From Roseiarcus sp963770035 (GTDB taxonomy: Bacteria > Pseudomonadota > Alphaproteobacteria > Rhizobiales > Beijerinckiaceae), in assembly GCA_963770035.1 (NCBI GenBank), contig CAVYON010000004.1:186001-250000 (forward strand): a stretch of 64,000 bases of DNA, read 5' to 3'. Below the pieces are notes generated by a model. The model had not been told where the DNA came from and searched no databases. It worked only from the letters and a program-made list of their open reading frames with translations. Position 1 is the first letter of the stretch; each line of letters opens with the position of its first letter. Below, piece by piece: positions 27,354-36,601 of this stretch. Both the position numbers and the translations under genes were made by a program.

Positions 27354-28851
27354 TCAGGCGCTCCTTAGGGTGTCGTAGCGGGCGCAGTCGGCGACCGGCG
27401 CATGGCGCAGGCTGAGCGCGGCGGGGGTGTGGATCGGCGGCGCCGGTCCGGGATCGCGCCGCCGCGCCAGAATGTTGAGGACGACGTCGGCCGAATGAAC
27501 ATTCTCGGCGAGCGCCTGGGCGCAGGCGGCCTCGACCGCCGGCAATCCGTCGGAGAGCACCGCGGCGAGAATCTTGACGAACTGCCGGTCGCCGTCGTCG
27601 GAGCCTGCGAGCTTGCGCTGGATGCGGTCCAGCGCCGCCGGCAGCACCCAGTCCCTGAACGGCGCGCCGTTGCGCAAGGCGCCGGGCTTGCGCGCCAGGA
27701 CCGGCACGTAATGCCAGGGATCGTACTCGATCTTGCCGCGGCCGAACGCGCGCGGGTGCTCCGCGACAACCCGCCCGTCCTGGCGGATGACGATGCGGTC
27801 GGCGTAGGCGTGGATGTCGACCGGACGGCCGACGGCGCTGGCGTTGACCGAATATCTGTTGTTGTCGAAGCGGACGAGGCAGGTCTTCGACACCGAGGCC
27901 GGCAGCGCGTGGAATCCGTCGAAGCGGACGCCATAGGGAATGAGCTTCGGCCGCTCCTCCTCAAAAACGTCCCAGATCGTCCGCCCGCTCTGCTCGGGGT
28001 GGGCGTGCGCCTTGGCCCAGACCACACATTTGTCGATGAGCCAGGCGTTCATCTCGTGGTAGCTCTTGACCCTCAGACGCGGCGTGAGGAAGCGCTCGCG
28101 CACCAGCCCGACCTGGTTCTCGTGCCTCACCTTTCTCCCAACCCGCGGCCGGCGTGCAGGCGACTGGGTCGACGAGGTGGTGCGAGCACATCTGGAGGAA
28201 ACGGCGATTGTACTGGCGGGCCTTGCCGACGAAGACCGTCTCCACCGCCGTCTTCATGTTGTCGTAGATTCCGCGCCCGCAGGCGCCCCGAAAGAACGCG
28301 AAGGCGCGGTCGTGCGCGTCGAACACCATCTCCTGCGTCTCGCGCGGATAGGCGCGAACGAACATCATGCGGCTCATGCAGAGCCGGACGTGGGCGACTT
28401 TCACCGTCGTCGTCACCCCGTCGATGACGACGATCTCGTGGCTCCAGTCAAACTGGTAGGCTTCGCCCGGCGCAAACGTCAGGGGAATGTAGGCTTCCGC
28501 CGTCGCGCTCGCGTGCTGCTCGCCCCAGCGCCGCGCATAGCGGCGAACAGCGTCGTAGCCGCCCTCGTAGCCGAGAGGCCGCAACGCCGCGTAAATGCGG
28601 ATCAGCGTCAGCCGCTCGCGCGCCGGCGCCTCGGCGTTCGCCGTCAGCAACCGGTCGAGCGCCTCCGTCCACGGCCCGAGCTTCGGCCGCGGCTGGACCT
28701 CGCGGTCATAGGAAAACGCCGTCTCCCCCGACCGCAGGATCCGCCGCACCGTGTTGCGCGACAGATGCAGGGTCCGCGAGATCTCCTTGATCGACTTCCC
28801 CTTGCCCAGATGCTCGCGCCGTATCCGACCAATCGTCTCCACAATCAGCAT
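27354..28851 (-). pseudogene. istA: IstA transposase, frameshifted (full length)
   Basis: The start MLIVETIGRIRREHLGKGKSIKEISRTL at 28851 and the DDE core are like copy 1. The frame breaks near 28132 at the same GAGAAAGGTGAGG sequence. The second half (RHENQVGLVRERFLTPRLRVKSY to YDTLRSA) ends at 27354, three bases before istB. The full product would be about 495 residues. Because both copies share the break, it predates their separation or is a programmed +1 shift. Confidence 0.85.
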
Positions 28852-28965
28852 CCCTTACCGCCCGCTTCGCGCCAAAGCAGGCAGACGACCAAACCGGAAA
28901 TCGGGGGGTCAATTTTGCACGCCGATGACGCCCCTCAGGGGGTCAATTTTGCACGCCGAAACACA

Positions 28966-29698
28966 CCCCGGAGCCCCGCGCTGCGGCGCCGATTTGGTCG
29001 ACCTCGAATTTCCCGCCCCGCCCCCAGACAGGCCAACAGAGGGGATGCGGCGCCTCCGCCTCGTCAAAGACGGCGGCGCCTAACGGCGCGCCGCTCCGAA
29101 GAAGAGAGCCTCCGCCTCTTCCCGAACGTCGAACCGCCGCCAAGCCTCCCCCTGCGCACCGCGAACCCAACTGCCCGCTCCGCGCCCACGGGCGCCTTCG
29201 GCGCCGACGCCCACATCGGCAATATGGCGAGGGAAGACTTCCTCGGTTGCCTGTCGAAAGCCGGGATCGAGAAGGTCGGATCGAGCCTGTGCGTTCTGCC
29301 GCGCCCGCGCGCCAAGGACACGCGCGTCGAGGTCATAAAGCAGGCGCTTTCAGAGGTTGCCCGACACGCGCTCTTCGCTACGAGAATGAGGCGCGTCATG
29401 GGCCATGCTGATCGATCCTTACGATCCATGCTCGTGAAGGCTCAGGCGGATCGCTTTGCCGTTGATCTCATCCTCGATTGCGAGCCGCGGCCAGCCGCCA
29501 TAATCCGCGTGACGGTGACCGGACGCGCTGGAACAAGGCCGCATGGCGGCGTTATCTCTATGCCGCCGCCCTTGCGCCGAGCCTCGTCGACCTCGAGCGG
29601 ATTTTCGCACGCTGATGTCCGACGCCGCTGCGTGACCGCCCACTGCCGAACCGACAAGAAGCCCGCCTCCCTCTGGAAGGGACGGCGGGCTTTTTCGT
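28966..29698. other. 730-bp region with no identified gene
   Basis: A plus-strand frame (29224-29700, start MAREDFLGCLSKAGIEKVG) and a minus-strand frame (29419-29844, containing GWPRLAIEDEINGKAIRLSLHE) look partly protein-like, but no family is recognised. They may be remains of host genes flanking the IS21 insertion. Confidence 0.4.
29660..29696 (+). terminator. Rho-independent terminator
   Basis: AGCCCGCC and GGCGGGCT flank TCCCTCTGGAAGGGAC (itself a small hairpin) and are followed by TTTTT. It points along the plus strand, suggesting a once-expressed plus-strand gene upstream, and may also limit transcription entering the minus-strand gene. Confidence 0.65.
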
Positions 29699-30121
29699 TC
29701 AATTATTGATGCCAACCCCGGGATCCAGATCAAACATAATCCTACCATCCGCGCGCCGCCGAAGAGTGCAGCCGCCTGTCGTCCCGACCGCTCGCCGCAA
29801 AGGAGTGACCGCGTTCTGCTCCAGCCATCCAAGTTTGCCGCCATAGGCCATTGCCTTCACAAATCCGTTCTCGATGACGGACGGCCATGCAATGTAGATT
29901 ATCGTAGAGACGCCGCTCACTGCTTTTGCGTCATCCCTTGGCGCGTCGAGAATCCAAGGAAACTTTGCGCCCGTCCGAAGATCATCCTGGCTTAGATGCA
30001 AGCCCTTGATATTGATCCCGACGCACTGAAACCCGGATACGATCTGACCCTACAGCTGTCCATGGGCTTCGCTGAGCGTCAGCAACGCCACGATGCTTGA
30101 AACGAAAACAACGATCTTCAT
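29699..30121 (-). pseudogene. Secreted hypothetical protein with an in-frame TAG
   Basis: ATG 30121 starts a clear signal peptide (MKIVVFVSSIVALLTLSEAHGQ). TAG at 30050-30052 follows right after HGQL. The same frame then continues without a break (GQIVSGFQCVGINIKGLHLSQDDLRTGAKFPWILDAP...YIAWPSVIENGFVKAMAYGG...RRADGRIMFDLDPG) for about 117 codons. An intact ancestor of about 140 residues would be a periplasmic or secreted protein. No family is recognised. One nonsense mutation explains it. Confidence 0.55.
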
Positions 30122-30265
30122 GACACTCTCCAAGTTATTGGGCCAAGACGGTTTGATTTGCTGTCGCCGAGCCGAGTTTTGCGACGACTGTGGCGCGCCA
30201 ATCCCCGACCGTGCTTGAGCTCGTGAGACCATTTGCGGTAAGTGAGGCCGCGCTCAGCCCTGTAA

Positions 30266-31475
30266 GTGGCAGCTTATTGCGTTGTCCCAGGTTTATCCAC
30301 ATTTGGTGTCGTCGGCACGGTAGCCGCTTGATTTTGGCCGCCATTTTCCGCGCCGCCGATGCTGTCCTGACGCATTCCGGTCGCGGTCTTTCTGCGTCTC
30401 GGCGCTCGGCGGGGCGTCGCGGTTCCCTTGCGCGGATTGGCGCGGCCGATGATGTCCCAATAGCTCGCGGGCGCGTGATGCGCCGTGAGGCCGAGCACGG
30501 TTTCGAACGAAGCGTGACGATAGAAGCGGCGGTTGTAGCGGAACACGAACTCGTTGAGATAAGTATCGGCGTGCTTGCGGCGCAGTCCGTGATAGGTGCC
30601 CAATCCCCACCGCTTCACCAGGGCGAAGACCCTATAAATCCAGGGCAGCACGATGTGCGCGGCCATCTTGCCGACGATGCGCGGATCGTGGCGGTAGTCG
30701 GTCAATCCTGGATACGAGGCGTGGCCGTCCGTCAGCAACGTCGCGCCGGGCTTTACATTGGCTCGCACGAAAGCCTCGATCGAGGCCGCCGTGTTGTCGG
30801 CGATCACCGCGAGGCGGACGCGGCCTGAACGGGTATCGAGATATTTTGCGTGTTTGCGGCGCGGTTTGGACAGGTGGGTGTCGCGTTCGATCACCTCGAC
30901 AGCGCCGATGATGAGGATTTTGCCCGCGTCGCCGGGCTCGAAAAACATATCGCCTTCACGGAAAGGGATTTCGGCCTGATCGACTTCGACGACGCCTTCG
31001 AGAAGTTCGCGATCCGGATCGACCATCGAGCGCCGCAGTTTCTGCGCCAGCAGCCAAGCTGTTCTGTAGGTGAGGCCGAGTTGATCCTCCAACTGCCGCG
31101 CCGACATGCCGTTGGAATGTGTCGCCATCAAATGGGCGGCCCAGAACCACCCCGTCAGCGGCAGCCGCGTGCGGTGCATCGCTGTGCCCGCCGTGATCGA
31201 AGTCTGACGACGGCAGCCATAGCACTCGAAGGTGTATGCCCGGCTCTTCAGCGCGGCGGCGCGATTGCCGCCGCAGGAAGGACACACGAAGCCGCTTGGC
31301 CAGCGACGGTTGAACAAGAAAGCCGCACAGCTCGCCTCGTCGGGAAACTCCTTCTGGAATTCGGTGAGTGATCGCCCCCTTGCCACAGGCTGTCCCTTCG
31401 GAGCCCCGAAGCGCGGCTCAACCAGGACTGGATACCACATTTAGGCGAACCTGGGACAACGCAAGAAGCTGCCAC
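30266..31475 (-). mobile_element. IS1595 family element, inserted in IS200
   Basis: The ends are near-perfect inverted repeats of about 28 bases: GTGGCAGCTTATTGCGTTG at 30266 and its complement (one mismatch) at 31448-31475, both continuing TCCCAGGTT. It separates the end of an IS200 tnpA at 31476. The left flank does not continue that gene, so more than a simple insertion occurred. Confidence 0.85.
30274..31440 (-). CDS. IS1595 transposase (ISXO2-like)
   Basis: The 388-residue protein has an N-terminal zinc ribbon (CPSCGG..., CYGCRRQTS, residues 52-80) and a DDE/N-type catalytic domain: VVEVDQAEIPFREGD, TLLTDGHASYPGL and DTYLNEFVFRYNRRFY. It ends with a basic, disordered tail (PRRAPRRRKTATG). 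The order and length fit ISPna2/ISXO2-type IS1595 transposases. The frame is intact, so the element may be active. Confidence 0.88.
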   Translation of the reverse strand: MWYPVLVEPRFGAPKGQPVARGRSLTEFQKEFPDEASCAAFLFNRRWPSGFVCPSCGGNRAAALKSRAYTFECYGCRRQTSITAGTAMHRTRLPLTGWFWAAHLMATHSNGMSARQLEDQLGLTYRTAWLLAQKLRRSMVDPDRELLEGVVEVDQAEIPFREGDMFFEPGDAGKILIIGAVEVIERDTHLSKPRRKHAKYLDTRSGRVRLAVIADNTAASIEAFVRANVKPGATLLTDGHASYPGLTDYRHDPRIVGKMAAHIVLPWIYRVFALVKRWGLGTYHGLRRKHADTYLNEFVFRYNRRFYRHASFETVLGLTAHHAPASYWDIIGRANPRKGTATPRRAPRRRKTATGMRQDSIGGAENGGQNQAATVPTTPNVDKPGTTQ

Positions 31476-31838
31476 CTCGTCTGTGACGTTGCTGCTCGTC
31501 GCCACCCAGTAGCCGCGACCCCAGAGGTGTTGGCCCCAATAGCGCTTCCGAAGCGATTGATATTCCGACAGAAGCTTGTGCGAACTCTTCCCTTTGAGGT
31601 ACTGCACCGCTCGCGATACCGACAGATGCGGCGGTATTGCTATCAGCATGTGCACGTGGTCGCGGTTGATCGACCCCGCATAGATGACCATGTCATGAGC
31701 CCGCGCAATCTCGCGCAGCAGCTCTCGCGCCCTCTGCCCTACGTCCCCACCCAACACCGGGAACCGATATTTCGTGATCCACACCACATGATACTTGCAG
31801 TCCCAAACCCTATGGCTACCCGGCTTCGCATCTTGCAT
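31476..31838 (-). pseudogene. IS200 TnpA, 3' end cut off by IS1595
   Basis: The start MQDAKPGSHRVWDCKYHVVWITKYRFPVLGG and HUH motif RDHVHMLIAIPPHLSVSRAVQYLKGKSSHKL are complete. The frame reaches GRGYWVATSSNVTDE and is then replaced by IS1595 sequence. The catalytic Tyr (in the family's KYIEEQ) lies beyond the cut and is lost. This TnpA belongs to a different IS200 branch from the copies at 23924 and 52916. Confidence 0.8.
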
Positions 31839-32190
31839 AGCCGTAGCGTCGCATCCCGGTCGCCTAAAGGCGAGGGGTTTACGGATCCCCCATGGGGGAC
31901 TCTAAAATAGGCTTCGGACCGCCGTCGAACACCGCCGCCATGAGTTGATATAACCCGGCTCCTCGACCGCCGGTTCGCCGAGAAGATGGTCGTGGGAAAC
32001 CCGCGGAAATTGCATCAAGCGGGCGAACGGACGATAGGCTGCCTGTTCGTGCCAGTCGGTCAGCAGGAACACGCCACAAAACAAAGGCGACGGAGTCTTC
32101 AAGAAGCGCTTCACGCTGGGCTTTGTGAAGCCTGCGGCCTCAAGTTTCTCGATTTCTGCTACCGCTTGTAACAGCCTTTCCAGCAGAAGC
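31839..32190. other. IS200 end and unassigned sequence
   Basis: A small hairpin (CGCCTAAAGGCG, 31860-31871) is the probable IS200 end. Beyond it a minus-strand frame (about 31902-32190, RLLLERLLQAVAEIEKLEAAGFTKPSVKRFLKTPSPLFCGVFLLTDWHEQ read across pieces) looks protein-like but is not recognised. The ISAzo13 insertion cuts it at the right. Confidence 0.35.
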
Positions 32191-33537
32191 GTGCTAAGGG
32201 CCTGTCAGCCAATAGGCGAATCGGGTTGGGGCGGAGAGGCGTAGCGGGATTCCCATTGTAGACGTGGCGTCGTAGCGTTGTGGGATGATCGATGAAGAGT
32301 CGCTTCGCAAGCTGGAGACGCGCCACTCGGCGCTATCGCCTCAGTTGGATGAACGTCAGCGCCGGCTTTTCGTCGCGGCTGAAGCTCGTGCGGCGGGATA
32401 TGGCGGCATAGCCGCGGTGTCGCGGGTGACGGGGGTCGCCGCGAGCACGATCGGACGGGGGTTGAAGGAACTGGAAGCGCCGTCCACGACGCCTGTTGAT
32501 CGCGTACGTCGGCCTGGCGGGGGCCGCAAATCGCTGAGTGAAACGAATCCCGGTCTTCTCGACGCCTTGAACGCGTTGGTCGAGCCCGACGCGCGCGGCG
32601 ATCCGATGTCGCCGCTGCGCTGGACATGCAAGAGCCTGCGCCGCCTTGCGGACGAACTGGGCAAGCTCGGGCACAAGATCAGCCACACGGTGGTTGGCGA
32701 ATTGCTGAAGAAGCAGAAGTTCAGCCTGCAGGCCAACAGCAAGACGCGTGAGGGCGCCGACAATCCCGACCGGGACGCGCAATTCCGGGTCGTCAACGAG
32801 GCCGTGAAAACGGCCATCGGCGAGAACCAGCCGGTCATATCCGTCGATACCAAGAAGAAGGAATTGGCCGGCGATTTCAAGAACGCCGGCCGGGAATGGC
32901 GTCGCCAAGGCGATCCGGAAGAGGTGCGCGTGCACGACTTTCTGATCAAGGAACTCGGCCGCGCCGTGCCTTATGGAATTTATGATATGGCGGCCAACGC
33001 GGGCTGGGTCGCGGTCGGCGTCGACAACGACACGGCCGCTTTCGCGGTTCAGACGATCCGTCGCTGGTGGCGAGAGGTCGGCCGCATTCGTTATCCGCTC
33101 GCGCGGCGTCTCGTCATCACCGCCGACGGCGGCGGATCGAACGGCTCGCGGGTGCGATTGTGGAAGCTCGAATTGCAGCGATTAGCCGATGAACTGGGCC
33201 TATCCATCGAGGTTCACCATCTTCCTCCGGGAACCAGCAAGTGGAACAAGATCGAACACCGTCTATTCTCATTCATCACGCAAAACTGGCGCGCCAAACC
33301 GCTGCTCAGCTATCGCGTCATCGTCGAACTGATCGGGGCGACGACGACGCAAACCGGCTTGACCGTCCGCTGCGAACTCGACGACAAAATATATCCAAAA
33401 GGAATCCTCGTATCCGACGAGCAGATGCAAACCCTCAACATCTCTCGCGATGATTTCCACGGCGAATGGAACTACACAATCGCCCCCTCAGTCGCCTCGC
33501 TCGTCAATGCAGTTGATTCCTGACAGGCCCTTAGCAC
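32191..33537 (+). mobile_element. ISAzo13 family element, copy 1
   Basis: Perfect 18-base inverted repeats GTGCTAAGGGCCTGTCAG (32191-32208) and its complement (33520-33537) bound the element. Part of these arms (GTGCTAA) may be target sequence. On the right the element splits an IS1182-like gene. Confidence 0.85.
32285..33523 (+). CDS. ISAzo13 transposase
   Basis: The 412-residue protein has an N-terminal helix-turn-helix region (AEARAAGYGGIAAVSRVTGVAASTIGRGLKEL) and the catalytic residues in PVISVDTKKKELAG, RLVITADGGGSNG and GTSKWNKIEHRLFSFITQNW. The frame is intact and of full family length. The related copy at 49816-52661 is broken in several ways and serves as a useful comparison. Confidence 0.9.
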   Translation: MIDEESLRKLETRHSALSPQLDERQRRLFVAAEARAAGYGGIAAVSRVTGVAASTIGRGLKELEAPSTTPVDRVRRPGGGRKSLSETNPGLLDALNALVEPDARGDPMSPLRWTCKSLRRLADELGKLGHKISHTVVGELLKKQKFSLQANSKTREGADNPDRDAQFRVVNEAVKTAIGENQPVISVDTKKKELAGDFKNAGREWRRQGDPEEVRVHDFLIKELGRAVPYGIYDMAANAGWVAVGVDNDTAAFAVQTIRRWWREVGRIRYPLARRLVITADGGGSNGSRVRLWKLELQRLADELGLSIEVHHLPPGTSKWNKIEHRLFSFITQNWRAKPLLSYRVIVELIGATTTQTGLTVRCELDDKIYPKGILVSDEQMQTLNISRDDFHGEWNYTIAPSVASLVNAVDS

Positions 33538-33923
33538 GCCCATCTCGCGCGCCAACTGAAGAACCTCGACGAACAGCTTCTCGATCTCCTTCAAGAACCG
33601 CCGCCGAAACGTCGCGATCGTGTCGTGGTCGGGATGATCGTTCGCCGCGATGAACCGAAACGCCACCGAGTCGTAGGTCGCCCGCTCCAGCTTCCGGCTC
33701 GAAAATACGCCCGTCGCATAGCCGTAAACCAATAACCCCAACAACATCCGCGGATGATACGAAGCCGAACCCGAGCCTCGGTAAGCCCCGCTCATCCGCC
33801 CCAGTCAAGACCGTCGATCACCTCGACGATGAACCGCGCCAAGTGCCTCTCAGGAAGCCACTCGTCAACCGAAGGCGGAAGCAGATAACCCGTCTGCCGA
33901 TCAATCGTCCGGAAATTGCTCAT
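33538..33923 (-). pseudogene. IS1182-family transposase, N-terminal fragment
   Basis: MSNFRTIDRQTGYLLPPSVDEWLPERHLARFIVEVIDGLDWG (from 33923) changes frame near 33795 to SGAYRGSGSASYHPRMLLGLLVYGYATGVFSSRKLERATYDSVAFRFIAA...FLKEIEKLFVEVLQLAREMGVL. This is the standard IS1182 N-terminal domain. ISAzo13 interrupts it right after MGVL and no continuation was found on the other side. The DDE domain is absent. Confidence 0.8.
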
Positions 33924-34070
33924 CAAAACGGCCCGCCGCCCCGCGCGAATCAACGCTTGATCTAGCGCAGCCGCAGGCGCGGCGCTAAGTCCGACAGATC
34001 CCATGGGGAGGTGGATAGCGACCAGGGCTCTGGCAGAGTGAGGTTGCGAACACCGACTCTGGAGACGACC

Positions 34071-35240
34071 ATGCCAGCCGTAGCTGACCGACCCGACGCG
34101 CCGACCGCCATCCAAACCAATCTTGCCGCAATTTTCGTCTCGTTGGAACTGAGCCGTTCCATCTGGCTGATCACATCGTTGTCGCCGGGCTCCGCTGGGA
34201 AGATGTCGAAGCATTCTGTGCGAGCCGGGGACGTCGCGGCGCTGCTGGCGCGCTTTTCGGAGCTGAAGCGGAAGGCGTCTGAGCGGACCGGAAAATCCTT
34301 TCCGATCGTTGTGATTCACGAAGCGGGTCTCGACGGCTTCTGGCTTCATCGTGTGCTGCAAAGCGAAGGAATGGAAAGCCACGTCGTCGACCCAGCTTCG
34401 ATTGCGACGTCGCGCCGACGGCGGCGCGCCAAGACCGACAGGATCGACGGCGAGGCGCTGCTTCGCGCGCTATTGGCGTTCAAGCGCGGCGAACCTCGGG
34501 TGTGCGCGATGGTCAAGGCGCCGACACCGGAGGAAGAAGACCGCCGCCGCCTCTGCCGCGAGCGCAAGGCGCTGATCGCCGAGCGGGTCAGGCACGTCAA
34601 TCGCGTCAAGGGGCTGTTGTTTTCCCAGGGCGTCTCCGGTTACGAGCCGCTGCGCCGCGATCGACGCCAACGGCTCGACGAGCTGACGACGGGCGACGGC
34701 CGTTCCTTGCCGATGCATCTCAAGACCCAGATCAGCCGCGAACTCGATCGGCTCGAATTGCTGCTCGATCAAATCAAGCAGGCGGAGGCCGAACGGGACG
34801 CGCTGCTTGCCGCGCAACAGGTCGTCGCGCCAGGGCCGGCGGGGAGGATGTTGCTCGAGTTCAGGGGCATCGGCGCGGAGTTCGCCGCCACCTTATGGTT
34901 GGAAGCGCTGTTCCGCCACTTCGACAATCGCCGCCAGCTCGCGTCATACGCGGGGCTGGCGCCGACGCCCTGGCAAAGCGGATCGGTCGATCGCGAGCAG
35001 GGCGTTTCCAAAGCCGGTAATCCGCGATTGCGAACCACCCTGATTCAGCTTGCCTGGCTATGGCTCCGCCATCAGCCGCAATCAGCGCTGGCTCTGTGGT
35101 TCAAAGAACGGGTCAACCGCAACGGCGGCCGTCTGAAGAAGACGACCATCGTGGCGCTGGCGCGCAAGCTGCTGGTGGCGCTCTGGAAATATGTCACCGC
35201 CGGCGTCGTCATCGAAGGAGCCGTGATGAAGGACGCCTGA
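34071..35240 (+). CDS. IS110-family recombinase (DEDD transposase), copy 1
   Basis: The protein of about 389 residues starts at MPAVADRPDAP (an upstream in-frame start at 34011 is less likely). The N-terminal RuvC-like domain shows VVIHEAGLDGFW, SHVVDPASIA and AKTDRIDGEALLRALLAF; the first acidic position appears as Glu in FVSLELSRS. The C-terminal Tnp domain has LLEFRGIGAEFAATLW, RHFDNRRQLASYAGLAPTPWQSGS and the conserved Ser in GVSKAGNPRLRTTLIQL. IS110 enzymes act with a structured bridge RNA encoded in the element. 33924-34070 holds the element's left side without a gene. Confidence 0.88.
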   Translation: MPAVADRPDAPTAIQTNLAAIFVSLELSRSIWLITSLSPGSAGKMSKHSVRAGDVAALLARFSELKRKASERTGKSFPIVVIHEAGLDGFWLHRVLQSEGMESHVVDPASIATSRRRRRAKTDRIDGEALLRALLAFKRGEPRVCAMVKAPTPEEEDRRRLCRERKALIAERVRHVNRVKGLLFSQGVSGYEPLRRDRRQRLDELTTGDGRSLPMHLKTQISRELDRLELLLDQIKQAEAERDALLAAQQVVAPGPAGRMLLEFRGIGAEFAATLWLEALFRHFDNRRQLASYAGLAPTPWQSGSVDREQGVSKAGNPRLRTTLIQLAWLWLRHQPQSALALWFKERVNRNGGRLKKTTIVALARKLLVALWKYVTAGVVIEGAVMKDA

Positions 35241-35363
35241 GCCTGACGACAGACGCTCAACAGATTATCAAATCTTCCAGAACCTGATCAGTTCTGGCGG
35301 ATCCGGGTGGACGAACCGATAGCAGCCATGGCCGAAATGCCGATCCACAGAATGGTTTCGCCC

Positions 35364-35486
35364 CCTGAGCCCATGCCCGCCGCAAGCGGGATGTTGGTGC
35401 AGCCGTCTCGAACGGCGACCGTATGTGAGGTTGATCGTGCTCGGAAACGGGCCGCGTCATGCAAACGGGCTCGGACCTCGGATACC
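35364..35486 (+). ncRNA. Candidate IS110/IS1111 bridge RNA region, copy 1
   Basis: About 120 bases, 120 bp after the transposase stop, are almost identical to 61457-61580 downstream of the second, much more diverged IS110. They contain stem-loops CCCGC-CGCA-AGCGGG and GCCGT-CTCGA-ACGGC, then TGTGAGGTTGATCGTGCTCGG. The surrounding 3' sequence is less alike. For IS1111-type elements the bridge RNA lies at the right end, so a structured conserved block here is a good candidate. Expression and exact ends are unknown. Confidence 0.55.
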
Positions 35487-35561
35487 GCAACTGCCTTCGG
35501 AGTTTGACCTATGCACGAATGAATCTCACCCCTTGACCCGAAGCTCCCCATGTGAGGCTGC

Positions 35562-36558
35562 TAGAGCGGTTCTCTGTTACGCGACTCCATATCCGCAGTG
35601 TAGGAAGAAATTCTCGCATTCCTTGCGCGTCAGCGTTGCGCAGCATGCGACGATGGCGACGTCCAAGTCGGATTTGGTCCGCGCCTGCACCTTGCGCAGA
35701 TAGGCCTTGAGCTTCGAGAAGAAATTCTCGATCGGGTTAAAATCCGGCGAATAAGGCGGAGTGAAGAGAATCGAAGCGCCGGCTGCGCGGACTGCCGTCG
35801 CCACAGCCGGTTGCTTGTGGGCACGGAGATTATCCATCAGCAGGACATCGCCGGGCCGCAGGCACGGCACAACTATCTGCTCAATGTAGGCCAGGAACGA
35901 TGGACCGTCGATCGGCCGGTCGAAGACGACCGGAGCGACAATTCCGTCCAGGCTCAGGCCAGCCACGAAAGTCGTCGTCTTCCAATGGCCGTGCGGCACG
36001 GAGGCGACCAGTCGCTCGCCGCCGGGAGCGCGGCCATAAAGTCGCGTCATGTTGGTCTTCGCCGCCGTCTCGTCGAAGAATATGAAGCGCGTGGAATCCA
36101 TGAAGCGTTGGGCGATGCGGCGGAAGAACCCGCGTTTCAGGGCGACGTCCGTCCGCGTCTGCTCGTCGGCGATCAGGCTTTTTTTTGAATCTCAGATCGA
36201 GGCGCGCCAACGTCCTGTCGACCGTGGATTTGCCGACCTTCGGTCCGCCACGCGCGACGATCTCGTCGGCGATCTGCGCCAGCGTCAAATCCGGCGTTTC
36301 ATCGACGATGGCGCGGACCATGTCGTAGCATTTGACGAGAGCCGGCTTCCTCGATCCGCCGACCTTTTGCGGGTCGATAGCGTCCGTCTCGACGAACTGT
36401 CGGACGATCTTTATCACCGCCGAATGGGAGACCGCGAAACGCTCCCCCGCCGCACGCCATGTCATGCCCTCAATCAGGACGGCATGGACGAATCTTTCGC
36501 GAAGATCGTTCGACAGCGGTTTCATTTCGTTCCCCGTGCTTAGGGGAATCTTGCTGTA
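35562..36558 (-). mobile_element. IS630 family element, copy 2
   Basis: The left end TAGAGCGGTTCTCTG (35562) resembles the end of copy 1. The right end is less clear; a TA at 36557-36558 fits the expected size. The element starts right after the right side of IS110 copy 1. Confidence 0.65.
35577..36525 (-). CDS. IS630 transposase, OrfA/OrfB joined by -1 frameshift
   Basis: OrfA begins MKPLSNDLRERFVHAVLIEGMTWRAAGERFAVSHSAVIKIV at 36525 and reaches LDLRFKKKP over a run of eight A (36179-36186, minus strand). A -1 slip gives KSLIADEQTRTDVALKRGFFRRIAQRFMD and leads into OrfB with FIFFDETAAKTNM, DVLLMDNLRAHKQ and YSPDFNPIENFFSKLKAYL. The triad is complete. Sequence identity to copy 1 is low, so they are separate acquisitions. 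Confidence 0.85.
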
Positions 36559-36601
36559 GAATCATGAATTTATGCAAGTGGGAATTGATCTAGCTTAGCT
36601 A

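Larger units (their letters stand above)
26054..28965 (-). mobile_element. IS21 family element, copy 2 (full length)
   Basis: The ends are TGTCAATCGGCGTCC at 26054 and GCACGCCGAAACACA ending at 28965. Each has two subterminal repeats (GGCGTCCAAAATTGACCCC at one end, GGGTCAATTTTGCACGCC at the other). The 2.9-kb content is an accessory ORF, istB and istA. It inserted into a group II intron remnant. Both istA and istB carry frame breaks. Confidence 0.9.

Noticed and set aside
28066..29709. 547-codon plus-strand open frame
   Set aside because: It is antisense to istA for most of its length, its sequence has no domain, and such long shadow frames are expected in GC-rich DNA.
30135..30344. 69-codon minus-strand frame left of IS1595
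   Set aside because: It crosses the IS1595 inverted repeat and has no recognised match, so it is probably chance.
32191..33537. GTGCTAA/TTAGCAC flanks of ISAzo13 copy 1 as a target duplication
   Set aside because: They are inverted, not direct, so they are part of the element ends or a palindromic target, not a duplication.
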